Part shown: positions 24,470-34,359 of the stretch, in pieces
Layout of the letters: each line of letters opens with the position of its first letter
Position numbering within the stretch: the stretch's first letter is position 1
Origin: Oscillospiraceae bacterium
GTDB lineage: Bacteria > Bacillota > Clostridia > Oscillospirales > Ruminococcaceae
Length of the DNA stretch: 64,000 nucleotides
Reading direction: 5' to 3'
Assembly: GCA_021769525.1 (NCBI GenBank)
Contig: JAETSQ010000004.1
Span: forward strand, 1 to 64,000
The notes under the pieces: model-generated
Told to the model about the DNA's origin: nothing
Databases searched by the model: none
What the model saw: the letters and a program-made list of their open reading frames with translations, nothing else
Program-made: the position numbers and the translations under genes

Positions 24470-25795
24470 ATGAAAAAGCGGCTGGCGGCGGTGCTCTGCG
24501 CGCTGGGGCTGGCGCTCCTTGGGGGGTGCGCCCCCATACCGGTCACCCCGGAGGAGCTTCTGGACGCCCCCAGGCTCTCGGAAAAGCAGTACGAGGTGGA
24601 CCGGGCCCTCCGGGAGCAGGTGGGCCAGGACATCAAGCTCAAGTACCCCCAGAGCGGCAGCTACCGCTCCGCCTTCACCTTCTACGATATAGACGGGGAC
24701 GGGGACGAGGAGGCCATCGTTCTGCACAGCTACCAAAGCGGCGGCAACGCCCAGATCACCGTCATGGACCCCTGGGAGGGAAAGTGGCGGGTGGAATGCA
24801 CCTATCCGGGCCTGAGCCCCGACATCGACTTTATCCGCTTTGAGCAGCTGATGGCCGGAGGCCGGGAGGCCATCGTCATCGGCTGGCTGCCGGAGGGGGG
24901 CCAGAAGATCCTGGCTGCCTACCGGTACGAGAACCGGGATTTCACCATGCTGGGCAGCGAGGATTACGCCCAGATGACCATTGGAGACTATAACGATGAC
25001 GGCAAGCAGGAGCTCCTGGTGGTTTCCCAGGAGGGGGCCGGCCGCTTCTCCCTCCTCTACATGGGGGAGCGGGACGGAGTGCTGGACGTGCTGGATACCG
25101 TTTCCCTGGGGCGGGACATCGTATCCTACCAGGGGCCGGTGTCCGGATACATCTCTCCGGGGGTGTTCGGGGCGGCGCTGGACGGCGTGGGGGAGGACGG
25201 CTCCCTCTACACCGTCCTGGCCTATGTGGAGGACGGGCAGCTGGTGCTGCCTCTCCGCAAAAAGGACGAGGCGCTCTTTTCCGCCACCCGCCGCCCCGGC
25301 GGGGAAAACGGGGTCTACTCCCAGGACGTCACCGGGGACGGGATCATCGACATCCCCACCCACCTGATCCCCCCCGGCTACGACCGCCTGGATGAGGACA
25401 GCCGCCTGAGCTTCATCGGCTACGTGAACCTGGAGCGGGGGGCCTTTTCCACCGTCCAGCGGGCCTATGTGGACCCGGCGGCGGGGTTCCGGCTGGTGCT
25501 GCCGGAGCGCTGGTTCACCGGCCGGGAGCAGGTGACCGCCTCCCGCCGGGCGGGGAGCGGGGAGATCACCCTCTTTCTTTACACCAACGAGGACATCACC
25601 GACCGCAGCCGGGAGCTTCTGCGGATCCAGGTGGTGAACCTCCAGTCCCCGCCCAGGCAGTTCCACCCGGAAAACTACTTCCTGCTGGGCAGGCGGGGCA
25701 GCTTTGAATACTACGCCGCCCTCCCCGCGGGCCGGGGCGAGGAGGGCTACTCCCTCACCCAGGAGGAGACTGCCGGATTATTTCAGTTACTGTAA
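24470..25795 (+). CDS. Lipoprotein with Asp-rich FG-GAP/VCBS-like repeats
   Basis: 441 residues. A lipoprotein signal peptide ends in LLGGC (Cys at residue 20), so it should be anchored outside the membrane. Calcium-type loops recur: YDIDGDGDEEAIV, GDYNDDGKQELLVV and QDVTGDGIIDIP, each at the start of a beta strand as in FG-GAP/VCBS blades. The C-terminal third (after about 330) is a separate beta domain. The next gene, 18 bp on, is a response regulator, so this may be an accessory sensor for that two-component system; that is inference from position only. Confidence 0.85.
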   Translation: MKKRLAAVLCALGLALLGGCAPIPVTPEELLDAPRLSEKQYEVDRALREQVGQDIKLKYPQSGSYRSAFTFYDIDGDGDEEAIVLHSYQSGGNAQITVMDPWEGKWRVECTYPGLSPDIDFIRFEQLMAGGREAIVIGWLPEGGQKILAAYRYENRDFTMLGSEDYAQMTIGDYNDDGKQELLVVSQEGAGRFSLLYMGERDGVLDVLDTVSLGRDIVSYQGPVSGYISPGVFGAALDGVGEDGSLYTVLAYVEDGQLVLPLRKKDEALFSATRRPGGENGVYSQDVTGDGIIDIPTHLIPPGYDRLDEDSRLSFIGYVNLERGAFSTVQRAYVDPAAGFRLVLPERWFTGREQVTASRRAGSGEITLFLYTNEDITDRSRELLRIQVVNLQSPPRQFHPENYFLLGRRGSFEYYAALPAGRGEEGYSLTQEETAGLFQLL

Positions 25796-25813
25796 CGAGG
25801 AGGACTTTTGGAT

Positions 25814-26542
25814 ATGACAAAGCGGATTCTTGTCTGTGAGGATGAGGACGCCATCCGGGAATTTGTGGTGATAAACCTGAAGCGGGCCGGCTACGACGTG
25901 GTGGACGTGCCCAACGGGGAGGAGGCCCTGCGGGTCTACGAGGAAAACCGCGGGGACTTCGGCCTTGCCCTGCTGGACATCATGATGCCGGGCATCGACG
26001 GCTTTACCGTCTGCAAGCGCCTGCGGGAAAAGGACCAGTCCATCGGCATCATCATGCTCTCCGCCAAGAGCCAGGAGATGGACAAGGTCAACGGCCTGAT
26101 GCTGGGGGCGGACGATTATGTCACCAAGCCCTTTTCCCCCATGGAGCTGGTGGCGCGGGTGGACGCGGTATTCCGCCGGGTGAACATGGCGGCCACCATC
26201 CCGGAGCCGGAAAACGAGCTGAAAAGCGGCCCCTTCCTCCTGAACGTCCGCAGCCGGAGCCTCACCAAGGACGGGAAGAAGATCGACCTGACCCAGGTGG
26301 AATTCCAGCTGATGGAGCACTTCCTGCGCAACCCCAACGTGGCCCTGGACCGCTCCTCTCTGCTGGCCACCGTCTGGGGGGACAGCTACTTTGGGGACGA
26401 CAAGATCGTGGACGTGAATATGCGCCGCCTGCGGATGAAGGTGGAGGACGAGCCCAGCAAGCCCAAGTACCTCACCACCGTCTGGGGCTTTGGCTACAAG
26501 TGGGTGTGCCCGGACCGGCCGGCCAAGGAGGAAGATAAATAG
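25814..26542 (+). CDS. Two-component response regulator, OmpR/PhoB family
   Basis: 242 residues. Receiver domain (1-120) with acidic pocket CEDED, phospho-acceptor D55 in LLDIMMPG and Lys in VTKPFSP; C-terminal winged helix (about 135-235, with RSSLLATVWGDSYFGDD and MRRLRMKVE). GGAGG at 25799-25803 is 10 bases from the ATG at 25814 and 4 from an in-frame TTG at 25808; I prefer the ATG. The partner kinase follows after 36 bp. Confidence 0.95.
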   Translation: MTKRILVCEDEDAIREFVVINLKRAGYDVVDVPNGEEALRVYEENRGDFGLALLDIMMPGIDGFTVCKRLREKDQSIGIIMLSAKSQEMDKVNGLMLGADDYVTKPFSPMELVARVDAVFRRVNMAATIPEPENELKSGPFLLNVRSRSLTKDGKKIDLTQVEFQLMEHFLRNPNVALDRSSLLATVWGDSYFGDDKIVDVNMRRLRMKVEDEPSKPKYLTTVWGFGYKWVCPDRPAKEEDK

Positions 26543-26578
26543 CCCTTTTCGGGCTGCGGGAAAGGAGGGGGCGTCCCG

Positions 26579-28012
26579 GTGGAGAAAAAGCGGATGAAGA
26601 AGATCACCAAGCGGTGGCTCATCAACAGCTTCGGCGTGGTGTTCCTCATCGTGGCGGTGATGGTGGTGGCCATCGCCGTCTCGGTGCGCAGCTACTACTA
26701 CAACGGGGCGCGGCAGTTCCTCCTCTCCCGCTCCGATTCGGTGGCCACCCTCCTGGAAAACTACTCCAGGGACAGCTCGGTGGATTTTTCCCTCCAGCTG
26801 CGCCGCCTGGTGGAGGACTACGAATATAAGGACCGCTCCGAGCTGATGGCCATCGATGGGGACAAAAACGTCATCATCACCTCCAGCGGCTTTGAGCCGG
26901 GGGACACCCCGGAGATGCCGGACTACGACCGGGCCTATTCCTCCCAGACCGGGGTGGGGGAATTTGTGGGCTACATCGGCAGCGAAAAGGTCATGGCCAT
27001 CACCGTCATGTCCCGGATCATCAGCGACGACCTTTCCGCCATGCGGTACGTGGTCTCCCTCACCCGCATCGACCGGCAGATCGGCACCCTGGTGCTCTTC
27101 GCCTGCCTGCTGGGGGTCGCTATCCTGCTCTTTGTGCTCTATTCCAGTATTTATTTTATCAATTCCATCGTCATCCCCATCGGGGAGGTGGGCCAGACCG
27201 CCAAGCAGATCGCCCAAGGGGACTTCGGGGTGCGGCTCCTGGTGGAAAAGGATGACGAGATCGGGGAGCTCTGCGCCTCCATCAACAATATGGCGGAGGA
27301 GCTGAGCAACTCGGAGAAGGTGAAGAACGACTTCATCTCCTCCGTCTCCCACGAGCTGCGCACCCCCCTCACCGCCATCCGGGGCTGGGGGGAGACCCTG
27401 ATGGGGGACGAGCCGGAGCCGGAGACCTTCCGCAAGGGGATGCACGTCATCATGGACGAGACGGAGCGGCTCTCCTCCATGGTGGAGGAGCTGCTGGACT
27501 TCTCCCGGATGCAGAGCGGGCGGCTGATCCTCCGGGAGGAGCGGCTGGACGCGGTGGCGGAGCTCTCCGACGCGGTGCTCATCTTCACCGAGCGGGCCCG
27601 GCAGGAGCAGAAGGCCCTGGTCTACGAAGAGCCGGAGTTCTTCGCCCCCATGGTGGGGGACCGCAACCGCCTGCGCCAGGTCTTTGTGAACATCCTGGAC
27701 AACGCCTTAAAATACTCCGATGGCGGGGACTCCGTCACCGTGCTGCCCCAGCTTTTGGAGGGGTGGTTCGTGGTGACGGTATCGGACACCGGCTGCGGCA
27801 TCTCCCAGGAGGACCTGCCCATGGTAAAGACCCGCTTTTACAAGGGGCACACCACCCGCCGGGGCAGCGGCATCGGCCTTGCCGTGGCGGATGAGATCAT
27901 CAAAATGCACGGCGGCACCCTGGAGCTGGATTCGGTAAAGGATCAGGGCACCTCGGTGCGCATCACCCTGCCTTTGGAGCAGAAAAGCCAGAAAGGAAGT
28001 ACAGAAACTTGA
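26579..28012 (+). CDS. Sensor histidine kinase
   Basis: 477 residues. Two membrane segments (about 14-38 and 166-195) flank an extracytoplasmic sensor domain of about 125 residues; then HAMP, HisKA with phospho-His H258 in SVSHELRTPL, and HATPase with NILDNALKYS, VSDTGCGIS and RGSGIGLAV. Starts with GTG, 8 bases after GGAGGGG. It overlaps the next gene by 4 bp. It pairs with the response regulator upstream; the signal is unknown. Confidence 0.95.
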   Translation: MEKKRMKKITKRWLINSFGVVFLIVAVMVVAIAVSVRSYYYNGARQFLLSRSDSVATLLENYSRDSSVDFSLQLRRLVEDYEYKDRSELMAIDGDKNVIITSSGFEPGDTPEMPDYDRAYSSQTGVGEFVGYIGSEKVMAITVMSRIISDDLSAMRYVVSLTRIDRQIGTLVLFACLLGVAILLFVLYSSIYFINSIVIPIGEVGQTAKQIAQGDFGVRLLVEKDDEIGELCASINNMAEELSNSEKVKNDFISSVSHELRTPLTAIRGWGETLMGDEPEPETFRKGMHVIMDETERLSSMVEELLDFSRMQSGRLILREERLDAVAELSDAVLIFTERARQEQKALVYEEPEFFAPMVGDRNRLRQVFVNILDNALKYSDGGDSVTVLPQLLEGWFVVTVSDTGCGISQEDLPMVKTRFYKGHTTRRGSGIGLAVADEIIKMHGGTLELDSVKDQGTSVRITLPLEQKSQKGSTET

Positions 28013-28935
28013 GTGAGAAAAAAACATCCATCGGGGGCCAGGCCCTCATTGAAGGCATCATGATGCGGGGACCGGTGACCAGCGCCATGGCGGTGCGCCT
28101 GCCGGACGGCACCATCGATACCGAGACCTGGCCCACCAATAAAAGCGGAGAAACCCCCTGGTACAAGCGGGCCTATTTCATCCGGGGCATCTTCAACATG
28201 GTGGATACCCTGGGGACCGGCTTCTCCTGCCTGATGAAGTCCGCCGAGAAGGCCGGGATGGAAGAAGAGGAGCCCACGAAGTTTGAAAAATGGCTGGCGA
28301 AGACCCTGGGGGCCAGCGCCGCGGGTGTGATGAACACCATGGCAGTGATCCTGGGGGTGGGGCTGGCCCTGCTGCTCTTCATCGTCATCCCCACCTCGGT
28401 CACCTCCCTGCTGCGGCCGGTGATCCCCGGAGGGCGGCTGCTGGCCCTCATCGAAGGGCTCCTGAAGGCGGTGATCTTCCTCTGCTACCTGGGCCTCAGC
28501 ACCCGCCTGCCGGATGTGAAGCGCCTCTTCTCCTACCACGGGGGGGAGCACAAGACCATCGCCTGCTACGAGGCCGGGGAGGAGCTGACGGTGGAAAACG
28601 TCCGCAAATACACCCGCTTCCATCCCCGGTGCGGCACCAGCTTCATCGTGCTGGTGCTCATCATCTCCATCCTGGTGTCCTCCTTCATCTCCTGGCAGAG
28701 CCCCCTGATGCGGATGGCCTTAAAGCTCCTCACCCTGCCGGTGGTCATCGGCATCGCCTACGAGCTCATCAAGCTGGCGGGACGGTACACCAATCCCCTC
28801 ACCCGTCTCATCTCCGCCCCCGGCCTCTGCCTCCAGCGCCTCACCACCGCCGAGCCGGACGACAGCATGATCGAGATAGCCATCGCCGCCATGAAGCCGG
28901 TCATCCCGGAGGACGCCAATGCAGACAACTGGTGA
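28009..28935 (+). CDS. DUF1385 family membrane protein (YqhQ-like)
   Basis: 308 residues. The family start TSIGGQALIEGIMMRGP and the central YHGGEHKTIACYEAGEEL and HPRCGTSFI are diagnostic. Three or four membrane segments lie at about 105-165 and 210-255. Function unknown; the family often sits beside prmC and prfA in Firmicutes, and here prmC overlaps its end by 17 bp. The only in-frame start that keeps the conserved N-terminus is a TTG at 28009, whose bases overlap the kinase stop (TTGA). Confidence 0.92.
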   Translation: MSEKKTSIGGQALIEGIMMRGPVTSAMAVRLPDGTIDTETWPTNKSGETPWYKRAYFIRGIFNMVDTLGTGFSCLMKSAEKAGMEEEEPTKFEKWLAKTLGASAAGVMNTMAVILGVGLALLLFIVIPTSVTSLLRPVIPGGRLLALIEGLLKAVIFLCYLGLSTRLPDVKRLFSYHGGEHKTIACYEAGEELTVENVRKYTRFHPRCGTSFIVLVLIISILVSSFISWQSPLMRMALKLLTLPVVIGIAYELIKLAGRYTNPLTRLISAPGLCLQRLTTAEPDDSMIEIAIAAMKPVIPEDANADNW

Positions 28936-29839
28936 CGGCAGAAAAGACCGGACAAACGGCCCCATTCCCCCGCCGGATGGGGCCGCTCTTACGCTGGAAC
29001 AGCTCTACCGTCAGGGCCGCGCCGCCCTGGCGGCTCTCTCCGGGGCCGGGGAAAACTCCCCCATGGAGGCGGCCTTTCTCTTCCGGAAGGTCTTTGGCAT
29101 CGGCCGGGAGGAGCTGCTTTTGCGGGGGCAGGAGCCTGCCCCGGAAGGGCTGTCCGGGGAGTACCGGGCCCTCATCCGGCGGCGGGCCCAGGGGGAACCT
29201 CTCCAGTACCTCCTGGGGGAGTGGGAATTTTACGGGCTGAACTTCTTCGTGGGGCCTGGGGTGCTCATCCCCCGGCCGGAGACCGAACTGCTGGTGGATG
29301 CCGCTCTGGCATCGGTGCGGGACCTCCCCTCCCCTGCTCTCTTGGACCTCTGCTCCGGCAGCGGCTGCATCCCCATCGCCCTGGGCCACGCCCTGCCGGA
29401 GGCCCAGGTGTGGGGGGTGGAGCTTTCCCCCGATGCCCTGGGCTACTTCTGGCGGAATCTGGCCGCCCACGGCCTTCCCCGTGTCGCCGCCGTGGCGGGG
29501 GATGTATTCGCCCTCCCGGCGGCCGTCACCGGGCGGCGGTACCACGCCGTCACCGCCAACCCCCCCTACATCCCCCGCGGGGAGCTGCCGGGGCTCCAGG
29601 CGGAGGTGCGGCGGGAGCCCCCCCTGGCCCTGGACGGCGGGGAGGACGGGCTGGACTTCTACCGCCGGCTGCCCGGCATCTGCTTCCCCCTCCTGGAGCC
29701 GGGGGGCTGGCTCCTCCTGGAGATCGGGGAGGGCCAGGGGGAAGCCGTCTCCGCCCTTTTGGCCGCCGCCGGCTTCCGGTCGGTGCGGGTGGAGCGGGAC
29801 CTTTCCGGCCTGGAGCGGCTGGTGCGCGGGCAGAGATAG
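28919..29839 (+). CDS. prmC: Release factor glutamine methyltransferase
   Basis: 306 residues. Methylates the GGQ glutamine of release factors. N-terminal helical domain (about 20-95, LTLEQLYRQGRAAL), then the SAM-binding Rossmann domain with LIPRPETELLVD, DLCSGSGCIPIALG and the catalytic NPPY in AVTANPPYIPRGEL. It overlaps the DUF1385 gene by 17 bp. A strong terminator follows, closing the five-gene operon. prfA is not in this window. Confidence 0.95.
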   Translation: MQTTGDGRKDRTNGPIPPPDGAALTLEQLYRQGRAALAALSGAGENSPMEAAFLFRKVFGIGREELLLRGQEPAPEGLSGEYRALIRRRAQGEPLQYLLGEWEFYGLNFFVGPGVLIPRPETELLVDAALASVRDLPSPALLDLCSGSGCIPIALGHALPEAQVWGVELSPDALGYFWRNLAAHGLPRVAAVAGDVFALPAAVTGRRYHAVTANPPYIPRGELPGLQAEVRREPPLALDGGEDGLDFYRRLPGICFPLLEPGGWLLLEIGEGQGEAVSALLAAAGFRSVRVERDLSGLERLVRGQR

Positions 29840-29857
29840 CCATCTGACGCAAAACAG

Positions 29858-29900
29858 AAAAGGACCGGGGCCCATAAAACCATGGGTTCCGGTCCTTTTT
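29858..29900 (+). terminator. Terminator after prmC
   Basis: AAAGGACCGG (29859-29868) pairs with CCGGTCCTTT (29889-29898), with an inner GCCCAT/ATGGGT stem, followed by TT. Confidence 0.9.
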
Positions 29901-29924
29901 AGGGTAGGTTATGCGCAATTTAGG

Positions 29925-30006
29925 CCAATATGGGCTGCCGCCCATGCCCGCCTTCTTTTTCTTCTTGCGAAAGAAGAAAAAGAAGCAAAAAGAAGAACGG
30001 CCAAAG
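29925..30006. repeat. CT/GA hairpin repeat, copy 2
   Basis: Second copy of the element at 23051-23133: CCAATATGGGC, a GGGC-tgcc-GCCC hairpin, then a CTTCTTTTTCTTCTT / AAGAAGAAAAAGAAG stem and GCAAAAAGAAGAACGGCCAAAG. The stem bases differ between copies but the pairing is kept. Confidence 0.8.
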
Positions 30007-30046
30007 ACATTGAAAGATAAGTGCAGGGCGAAAGGCGGCAAGGGAC

Positions 30047-32245
30047 CTACGCCTCAGGGGGCAGGTGGCTCTCCGGGGGGTCGCTGTCCTGGGTATCCTC
30101 CCCCTGGTCCTTCCAGGCGGGGGGCGGCGGAGCGGCGGAATCCGGGCGGCCCACAAAGGGCGGCGTAAAGTGGGGGCGGCCTCCGGAAGCCTGCTGCTGG
30201 GCCTCTTTGGCTTCCCTGGCCTTCTGCGCCTGCTCCTGGGCGCGCTTCTGCTTCTCCGCCTTGACGGCATTGGCCTCGTTGGTCTCGGCGATGAGCTCCT
30301 CCAGGGTATTGGTGCCGTCCATCAGGCGCTGGAACACCTCGCCATCGATCTTCTCGAACTCCAGCAGGTACTGACTGAGCTTTTCCAGAAGCTCCTTGTT
30401 TTCCTCCAGGATCTCCATCGCCCTGGCCTGGGCGGTGTCGATGATGCGGCGCACCTCCTGGTCGATGGTGGCGGCCACCTCCTCCGAGTAGCCCCGGTCC
30501 TGGGTCATCTCCATCCCCAGAAAGACCTCGTTCTGGTCCTTGCCGTAGATCATGGTGCCCAGCCGCTCGCTGAAGCCGTAGCGGGTCACCATGGCGCGGG
30601 CGATCTTGGTGGCCCGCTCGATGTCGTTGGAGGCACCGGTGGAGATGTCGTCCAGCATCAGGCTCTCCGCCACCCGGCCGGCCAGCAGGGTGCAGATGTT
30701 CTCCTCCATCTCCTTTTTGGTCATGTACATGACGTCCTTTTCCGGCAGGCTGAGGGTAAAGCCCCCCGCGCCGCCTCTGGGGATGATGGAGACCTGGTGG
30801 ACCTTATCCTGGGTGGGGCAGTTGTAGGTGACGATGGCGTGGCCGGACTCGTGGTAGGCGGTGAGCTTCCGCTCCTTCTCGGTGACCACGTGGGAGGGCT
30901 TTTCGGGGCCGACGATCACCTTGATGGTGGCCTCCTCGATCTCCTCCATGGTGATGGCCTTCTTGTCCTTCCGGGCGGCCAGGAGGGCGGCCTCGTTGGT
31001 GAGGTTCTCCAGATCCGCGCCGGTAAAGCCGCCGGTGGTCTTGGCGATGACCGCCAGGTCCACGTCAGGGCCGATGGGCTTGTTGCGGGTGTGGACCCGG
31101 AGGATCGCCTCCCGGCCCTTTACATCGGGGTAGTTGACGGTGATGTGCCGGTCGAAGCGGCCGGGGCGCATCAGGGCGGGGTCCAGGATGTCCTTGCGGT
31201 TGGTGGCCGCCATGACGATGACCCCCATATTGGCCCCGAAGCCGTCCATCTCCACCAGGAGCTGGTTCAGGGTCTGCTCCCGCTCATCGTGGCCGCCCCC
31301 CAGGCCCGCCCCTCTGTGGCGGCCCACGGCGTCGATCTCGTCGATAAAGACGATGCTGGGGGCGTTCTTCTTGGCCTGCTCAAAGAGGTCCCGGACGCGG
31401 GAGGCGCCCACGCCCACGTACATCTCCACAAAGTCGGAGCCGGAGATGGAGAAGAAGGGCACGCCGGCCTCCCCCGCCACCGCCTTGGCTAAGAGCGTCT
31501 TGCCGGTTCCGGGAGGGCCCATCAGCAGCACGCCTTTGGGGATACGGGCCCCCAGGGCGTTGAATTTTTCCGGGCTTTTCAGGAACTCCACGATCTCTTT
31601 GAGCTCCTCCTTCTCCTCATCGGCGCCGGCCACCTCGTCAAAGGTGACGCGGTTGCCGTCGGTGGGGAGCTTCGCCTTGGCCTTGGCAAAGGCCATGGGG
31701 TTGCCGGTGCCCCGTGTCTGGCGCATGATCATCCACCACAGGGCCACCATGGCGATGACGGGCAGCAGCACCGGCAGCCAGACGTTGAGGAAGGTGGAAT
31801 CGCTGACGGGGACATAGACCATCGTCACCGGCTTGTCCGGGTGGGCGGCGTTGTACTCCAGGACATGGTCATGGACATCCTGGATAAACAGGCCGTTATC
31901 CGGCACCTGGTAGGTCTTGGTCTTGGATTGGGCCGGCTGGGTCTGGAAGGGGCCCAGGGGACCCGCCGCCTGGTCGGAGGCGCCGGAAGAAGCCTCCGGG
32001 GCACTGCCCTCCGCCGGGGGAGCCGCTGTGGTCTCCATATCCTTCCAGAGGGTATAGGTGAGGGTGCGGGTGTTGAGGTCCAGCCGGTACTCCCCCACCT
32101 GGTCGGTGAGGAACTCGGCCACGATCTGGTTGTACTCCACCCCCTTCTTGGCCGCGGTGCTGTTGAACCAGCTCATGGCCAGGAAGACCACCGCCATCAG
32201 AATGGCGAGGTAGATATACAGACCTCGTTTGTTGTTTTGGTTCAA
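30047..32245 (-). CDS. ftsH: ATP-dependent zinc metalloprotease FtsH
   Basis: 732 residues. Two membrane segments (about 9-27 and 155-172) flank an extracytoplasmic domain; then AAA+ with Walker A GPPGTGKT (243-250), Walker B and SRH, and the zinc protease motif HESGH (465-469). HESGH replaces the common HEAGH but keeps all ligands. The outer domain carries a low-complexity Ala/Pro/Ser/Gln stretch (about 73-108). The C-terminal 70 residues are Gln/Ala/Pro-rich. I chose the TTG at 32245, 10 bases after AGGAG; a GTG at 32257 abuts the ribosome site. Confidence 0.95.
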   Translation of the reverse strand: MNQNNKRGLYIYLAILMAVVFLAMSWFNSTAAKKGVEYNQIVAEFLTDQVGEYRLDLNTRTLTYTLWKDMETTAAPPAEGSAPEASSGASDQAAGPLGPFQTQPAQSKTKTYQVPDNGLFIQDVHDHVLEYNAAHPDKPVTMVYVPVSDSTFLNVWLPVLLPVIAMVALWWMIMRQTRGTGNPMAFAKAKAKLPTDGNRVTFDEVAGADEEKEELKEIVEFLKSPEKFNALGARIPKGVLLMGPPGTGKTLLAKAVAGEAGVPFFSISGSDFVEMYVGVGASRVRDLFEQAKKNAPSIVFIDEIDAVGRHRGAGLGGGHDEREQTLNQLLVEMDGFGANMGVIVMAATNRKDILDPALMRPGRFDRHITVNYPDVKGREAILRVHTRNKPIGPDVDLAVIAKTTGGFTGADLENLTNEAALLAARKDKKAITMEEIEEATIKVIVGPEKPSHVVTEKERKLTAYHESGHAIVTYNCPTQDKVHQVSIIPRGGAGGFTLSLPEKDVMYMTKKEMEENICTLLAGRVAESLMLDDISTGASNDIERATKIARAMVTRYGFSERLGTMIYGKDQNEVFLGMEMTQDRGYSEEVAATIDQEVRRIIDTAQARAMEILEENKELLEKLSQYLLEFEKIDGEVFQRLMDGTNTLEELIAETNEANAVKAEKQKRAQEQAQKAREAKEAQQQASGGRPHFTPPFVGRPDSAAPPPPAWKDQGEDTQDSDPPESHLPPEA

Positions 32246-32347
32246 AGTAAAAAACACTCCTGTCTTTCCGGCCGGGATGTCCCCGGACCAGGCTGGGTAT
32301 ATCTTGGGTATGTCTTGGGTTATATCTTATGTTATGCGTAATATCGC

Positions 32348-32893
32348 TTATTTTTCGTACACATGGGGAGCCAGGACGCCCACATAGGGGAGATTGCGGT
32401 ACAGCTCGGCGTAGTCCAGGCCGTAGCCCACCACAAATTCATCCGGGACGGTAAAGCCCACATAGTCCGGGGCGATGTCCACCTTGCGCCGCTCCGGCTT
32501 ATCCAGCAGGGTGGCGATGCGGACGCTGGCGGGGCTGCGGTCCCGCAGCAGCTCGGTGAGGTAGCTGAGGGTCATGCCGGAATCCAGGATGTCCTCCACC
32601 ACCAGCACGTGGTACCCCTCGATGAGCCGGTCCAGGTCCTTGAGGATCTTCACCACGCCGGTGGTCTTCACCCCCGCCCCGTAGCTGGAAACGGCCATGA
32701 AGTCCATCTCCACCGGGATGGTGATATGGCGCAGCAGGTCCGCCATAAAGACCACCGAGCCCTTGAGGACCCCCAGGATCATGAGCTTTTTCCCCTCGTA
32801 ATCCCGGCTGATGGCGGCCCCCATCTCCGCCACCCTGGCGGCCAGCTGCTCCTCGCTGATGAGCACTCTCTGGATGTCGTTACGCTTCTCCAT
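32348..32893 (-). CDS. hpt: Hypoxanthine phosphoribosyltransferase
   Basis: 181 residues. Salvages hypoxanthine and guanine with PRPP. The PRPP loop is [17 protein letters not shown], the flexible loop is VSSYGAG, and the C-terminal purine loop is [19 protein letters not shown]. The ATG at 32893 lies inside the end of tilS (14-bp overlap) and is preceded by GGAGG. The tilS-hpt-ftsH order is conserved in Firmicutes and is seen here. Confidence 0.96.
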   Translation of the reverse strand: MEKRNDIQRVLISEEQLAARVAEMGAAISRDYEGKKLMILGVLKGSVVFMADLLRHITIPVEMDFMAVSSYGAGVKTTGVVKILKDLDRLIEGYHVLVVEDILDSGMTLSYLTELLRDRSPASVRIATLLDKPERRKVDIAPDYVGFTVPDEFVVGYGLDYAELYRNLPYVGVLAPHVYEK

Positions 32894-34298
32894 TTTCTCC
32901 GTCCTCCGTCGTGATGATCTCCAATACACACCCCTGCCGGGAATCCTCCCGCCAGGCACAGCGGCGGTCCGCGCCGAAGCCCTCGGCCCAGATGATCCCC
33001 TCGCTGTCCGCCGCCACCATGAGCTGCTGCCGTTTTTCCGGGGGGATGCCCGCCTCCTGGCAGAGCTTTTTGAGGGGATGGCTCCCCGCCCTCCGCCCTG
33101 CCGGGGCCATCCGGTCCCCAGGTTTTTTTCGGCGCAATATTACAGTGCCTTTTATTCTACCACAATCCAAGCGGTTTTTTAAGGCCGATTTGTTAATTTT
33201 TTCGGCGGATCCTCCTTTTTTTTCCGAAAACGGACGGATCGCCAGCTCCCGGCCTCCCCCCAGGGGGAAAAACACAGGGAGGGCGGCGGGATCGGAGAGC
33301 TCCGCCTCCCTCTGGGGAAGGTCTGCGGGGGCCGGCCGCCGGGGGGCAAGCCCTGCCGAGCCCCCGCCGACGGCAAAGAGGACGCCGCCCCCCACCGGGA
33401 CCTCCCCGTGTCCCGCCCGGAGGGCCTTCTCCATCTCCTCCACCAGCCGGGAGGACTGCCTGGCTCCGGCTTCCTCCAGCAGCTCCAGGAGCATCTCCTC
33501 CCGCACCGGCGGCGGCAGGGCCAGAAGCCCCTCCCGGTCCAGCCGCCCATCCGGGAGGGCCAGCCTTTCCCGCGCTCCGCGGGCCAGCTCCTCCACCAGC
33601 CTCCACTGGCCCTCCATCCGCTCCATAAATCCCGCCAGTGCGGCGGGAAGGGCGGGGTTCACGGCCTCCAGCTCCGGCAGGACCCGAAGGCGGAGGCGGT
33701 TGCGGCTGTAGGCCGGGGAGAGGTTGGTGGAATCGGTGACATACCGGAGGCCCCGCTCCCGGCAGTAGTCCTCCACCTCCCGGCGGGTGCAGCCGGAAAG
33801 GGGCCGGATGATATTCCCCCGCACCGGCGGGATGCCCCGCAGCCCCCGGACACCGCTCCCCCGGCAGAGGTTCAAAAGCAGCGTTTCCATGCTGTCCGAA
33901 AGGGTGTGGGCGGTGGCGATCTTCCCCTCCTCCCCGGCGCACTCCCGGAAGAACCGGTACCGCAGTTCCCGGCCGGCCTCCTCCACCGAGCACCGGTGCT
34001 CCCGCGCCCAGGCGGCGGCGTCCGCCTTTTTGGCCCGGAAGGGCAGGCCGTACCCCTCCGCCAGCGCCCTGGTAAAGGCCTCGTCCCGGTCGCTTTCCTC
34101 CCCCCGCAGGCAGTGGTTCAGGTGGCAGACGGTGATCCGCAGGGGGAGCATCTCCCCCAGGCGGTACAAAAGATCCAGCAGGGCGGCCGAATCCGCCCCC
34201 CCGGACACACCGGCGGCGATGGTATCTCCCTGCTGGATCATCTGATATTTTTGTACCGCTCCCAGGGCCTTTTCAAAAAGCCCCTGTCTTTCTGGCAT
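32880..34298 (-). CDS. tilS: tRNA(Ile)-lysidine synthase
   Basis: 472 residues. Makes lysidine at C34 of tRNA-Ile(CAU). The PP-loop ATPase motif [15 protein letters not shown] is near residue 30, followed by CHLNHCLRG and the family segment [21 protein letters not shown]-terminal TilS domain is present ([12 protein letters not shown]). I chose the ATG at 34298 with GGAGG 10 bases upstream, not the longer frame from 34322. The middle section is Pro/Gly/Arg-rich. Confidence 0.95.
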   Translation of the reverse strand: MPERQGLFEKALGAVQKYQMIQQGDTIAAGVSGGADSAALLDLLYRLGEMLPLRITVCHLNHCLRGEESDRDEAFTRALAEGYGLPFRAKKADAAAWAREHRCSVEEAGRELRYRFFRECAGEEGKIATAHTLSDSMETLLLNLCRGSGVRGLRGIPPVRGNIIRPLSGCTRREVEDYCRERGLRYVTDSTNLSPAYSRNRLRLRVLPELEAVNPALPAALAGFMERMEGQWRLVEELARGARERLALPDGRLDREGLLALPPPVREEMLLELLEEAGARQSSRLVEEMEKALRAGHGEVPVGGGVLFAVGGGSAGLAPRRPAPADLPQREAELSDPAALPVFFPLGGGRELAIRPFSEKKGGSAEKINKSALKNRLDCGRIKGTVILRRKKPGDRMAPAGRRAGSHPLKKLCQEAGIPPEKRQQLMVAADSEGIIWAEGFGADRRCAWREDSRQGCVLEIITTEDGENGEA

Positions 34299-34359
34299 GG
34301 CAAACGGCCCTCCTGATTTCATCAGAACCTCCTGCGCTCAGGCAGAAACGAGCCGGACT

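Noticed and set aside
26579..28012. Frameshift between response regulator and kinase
   Set aside because: The 36-bp gap contains a good ribosome site and a GTG start; both proteins are full length.
30047..32245. FtsH zinc motif thought to be mutated (HESGH)
   Set aside because: The Ala-to-Ser change leaves both His and the Glu in place and occurs in active relatives.
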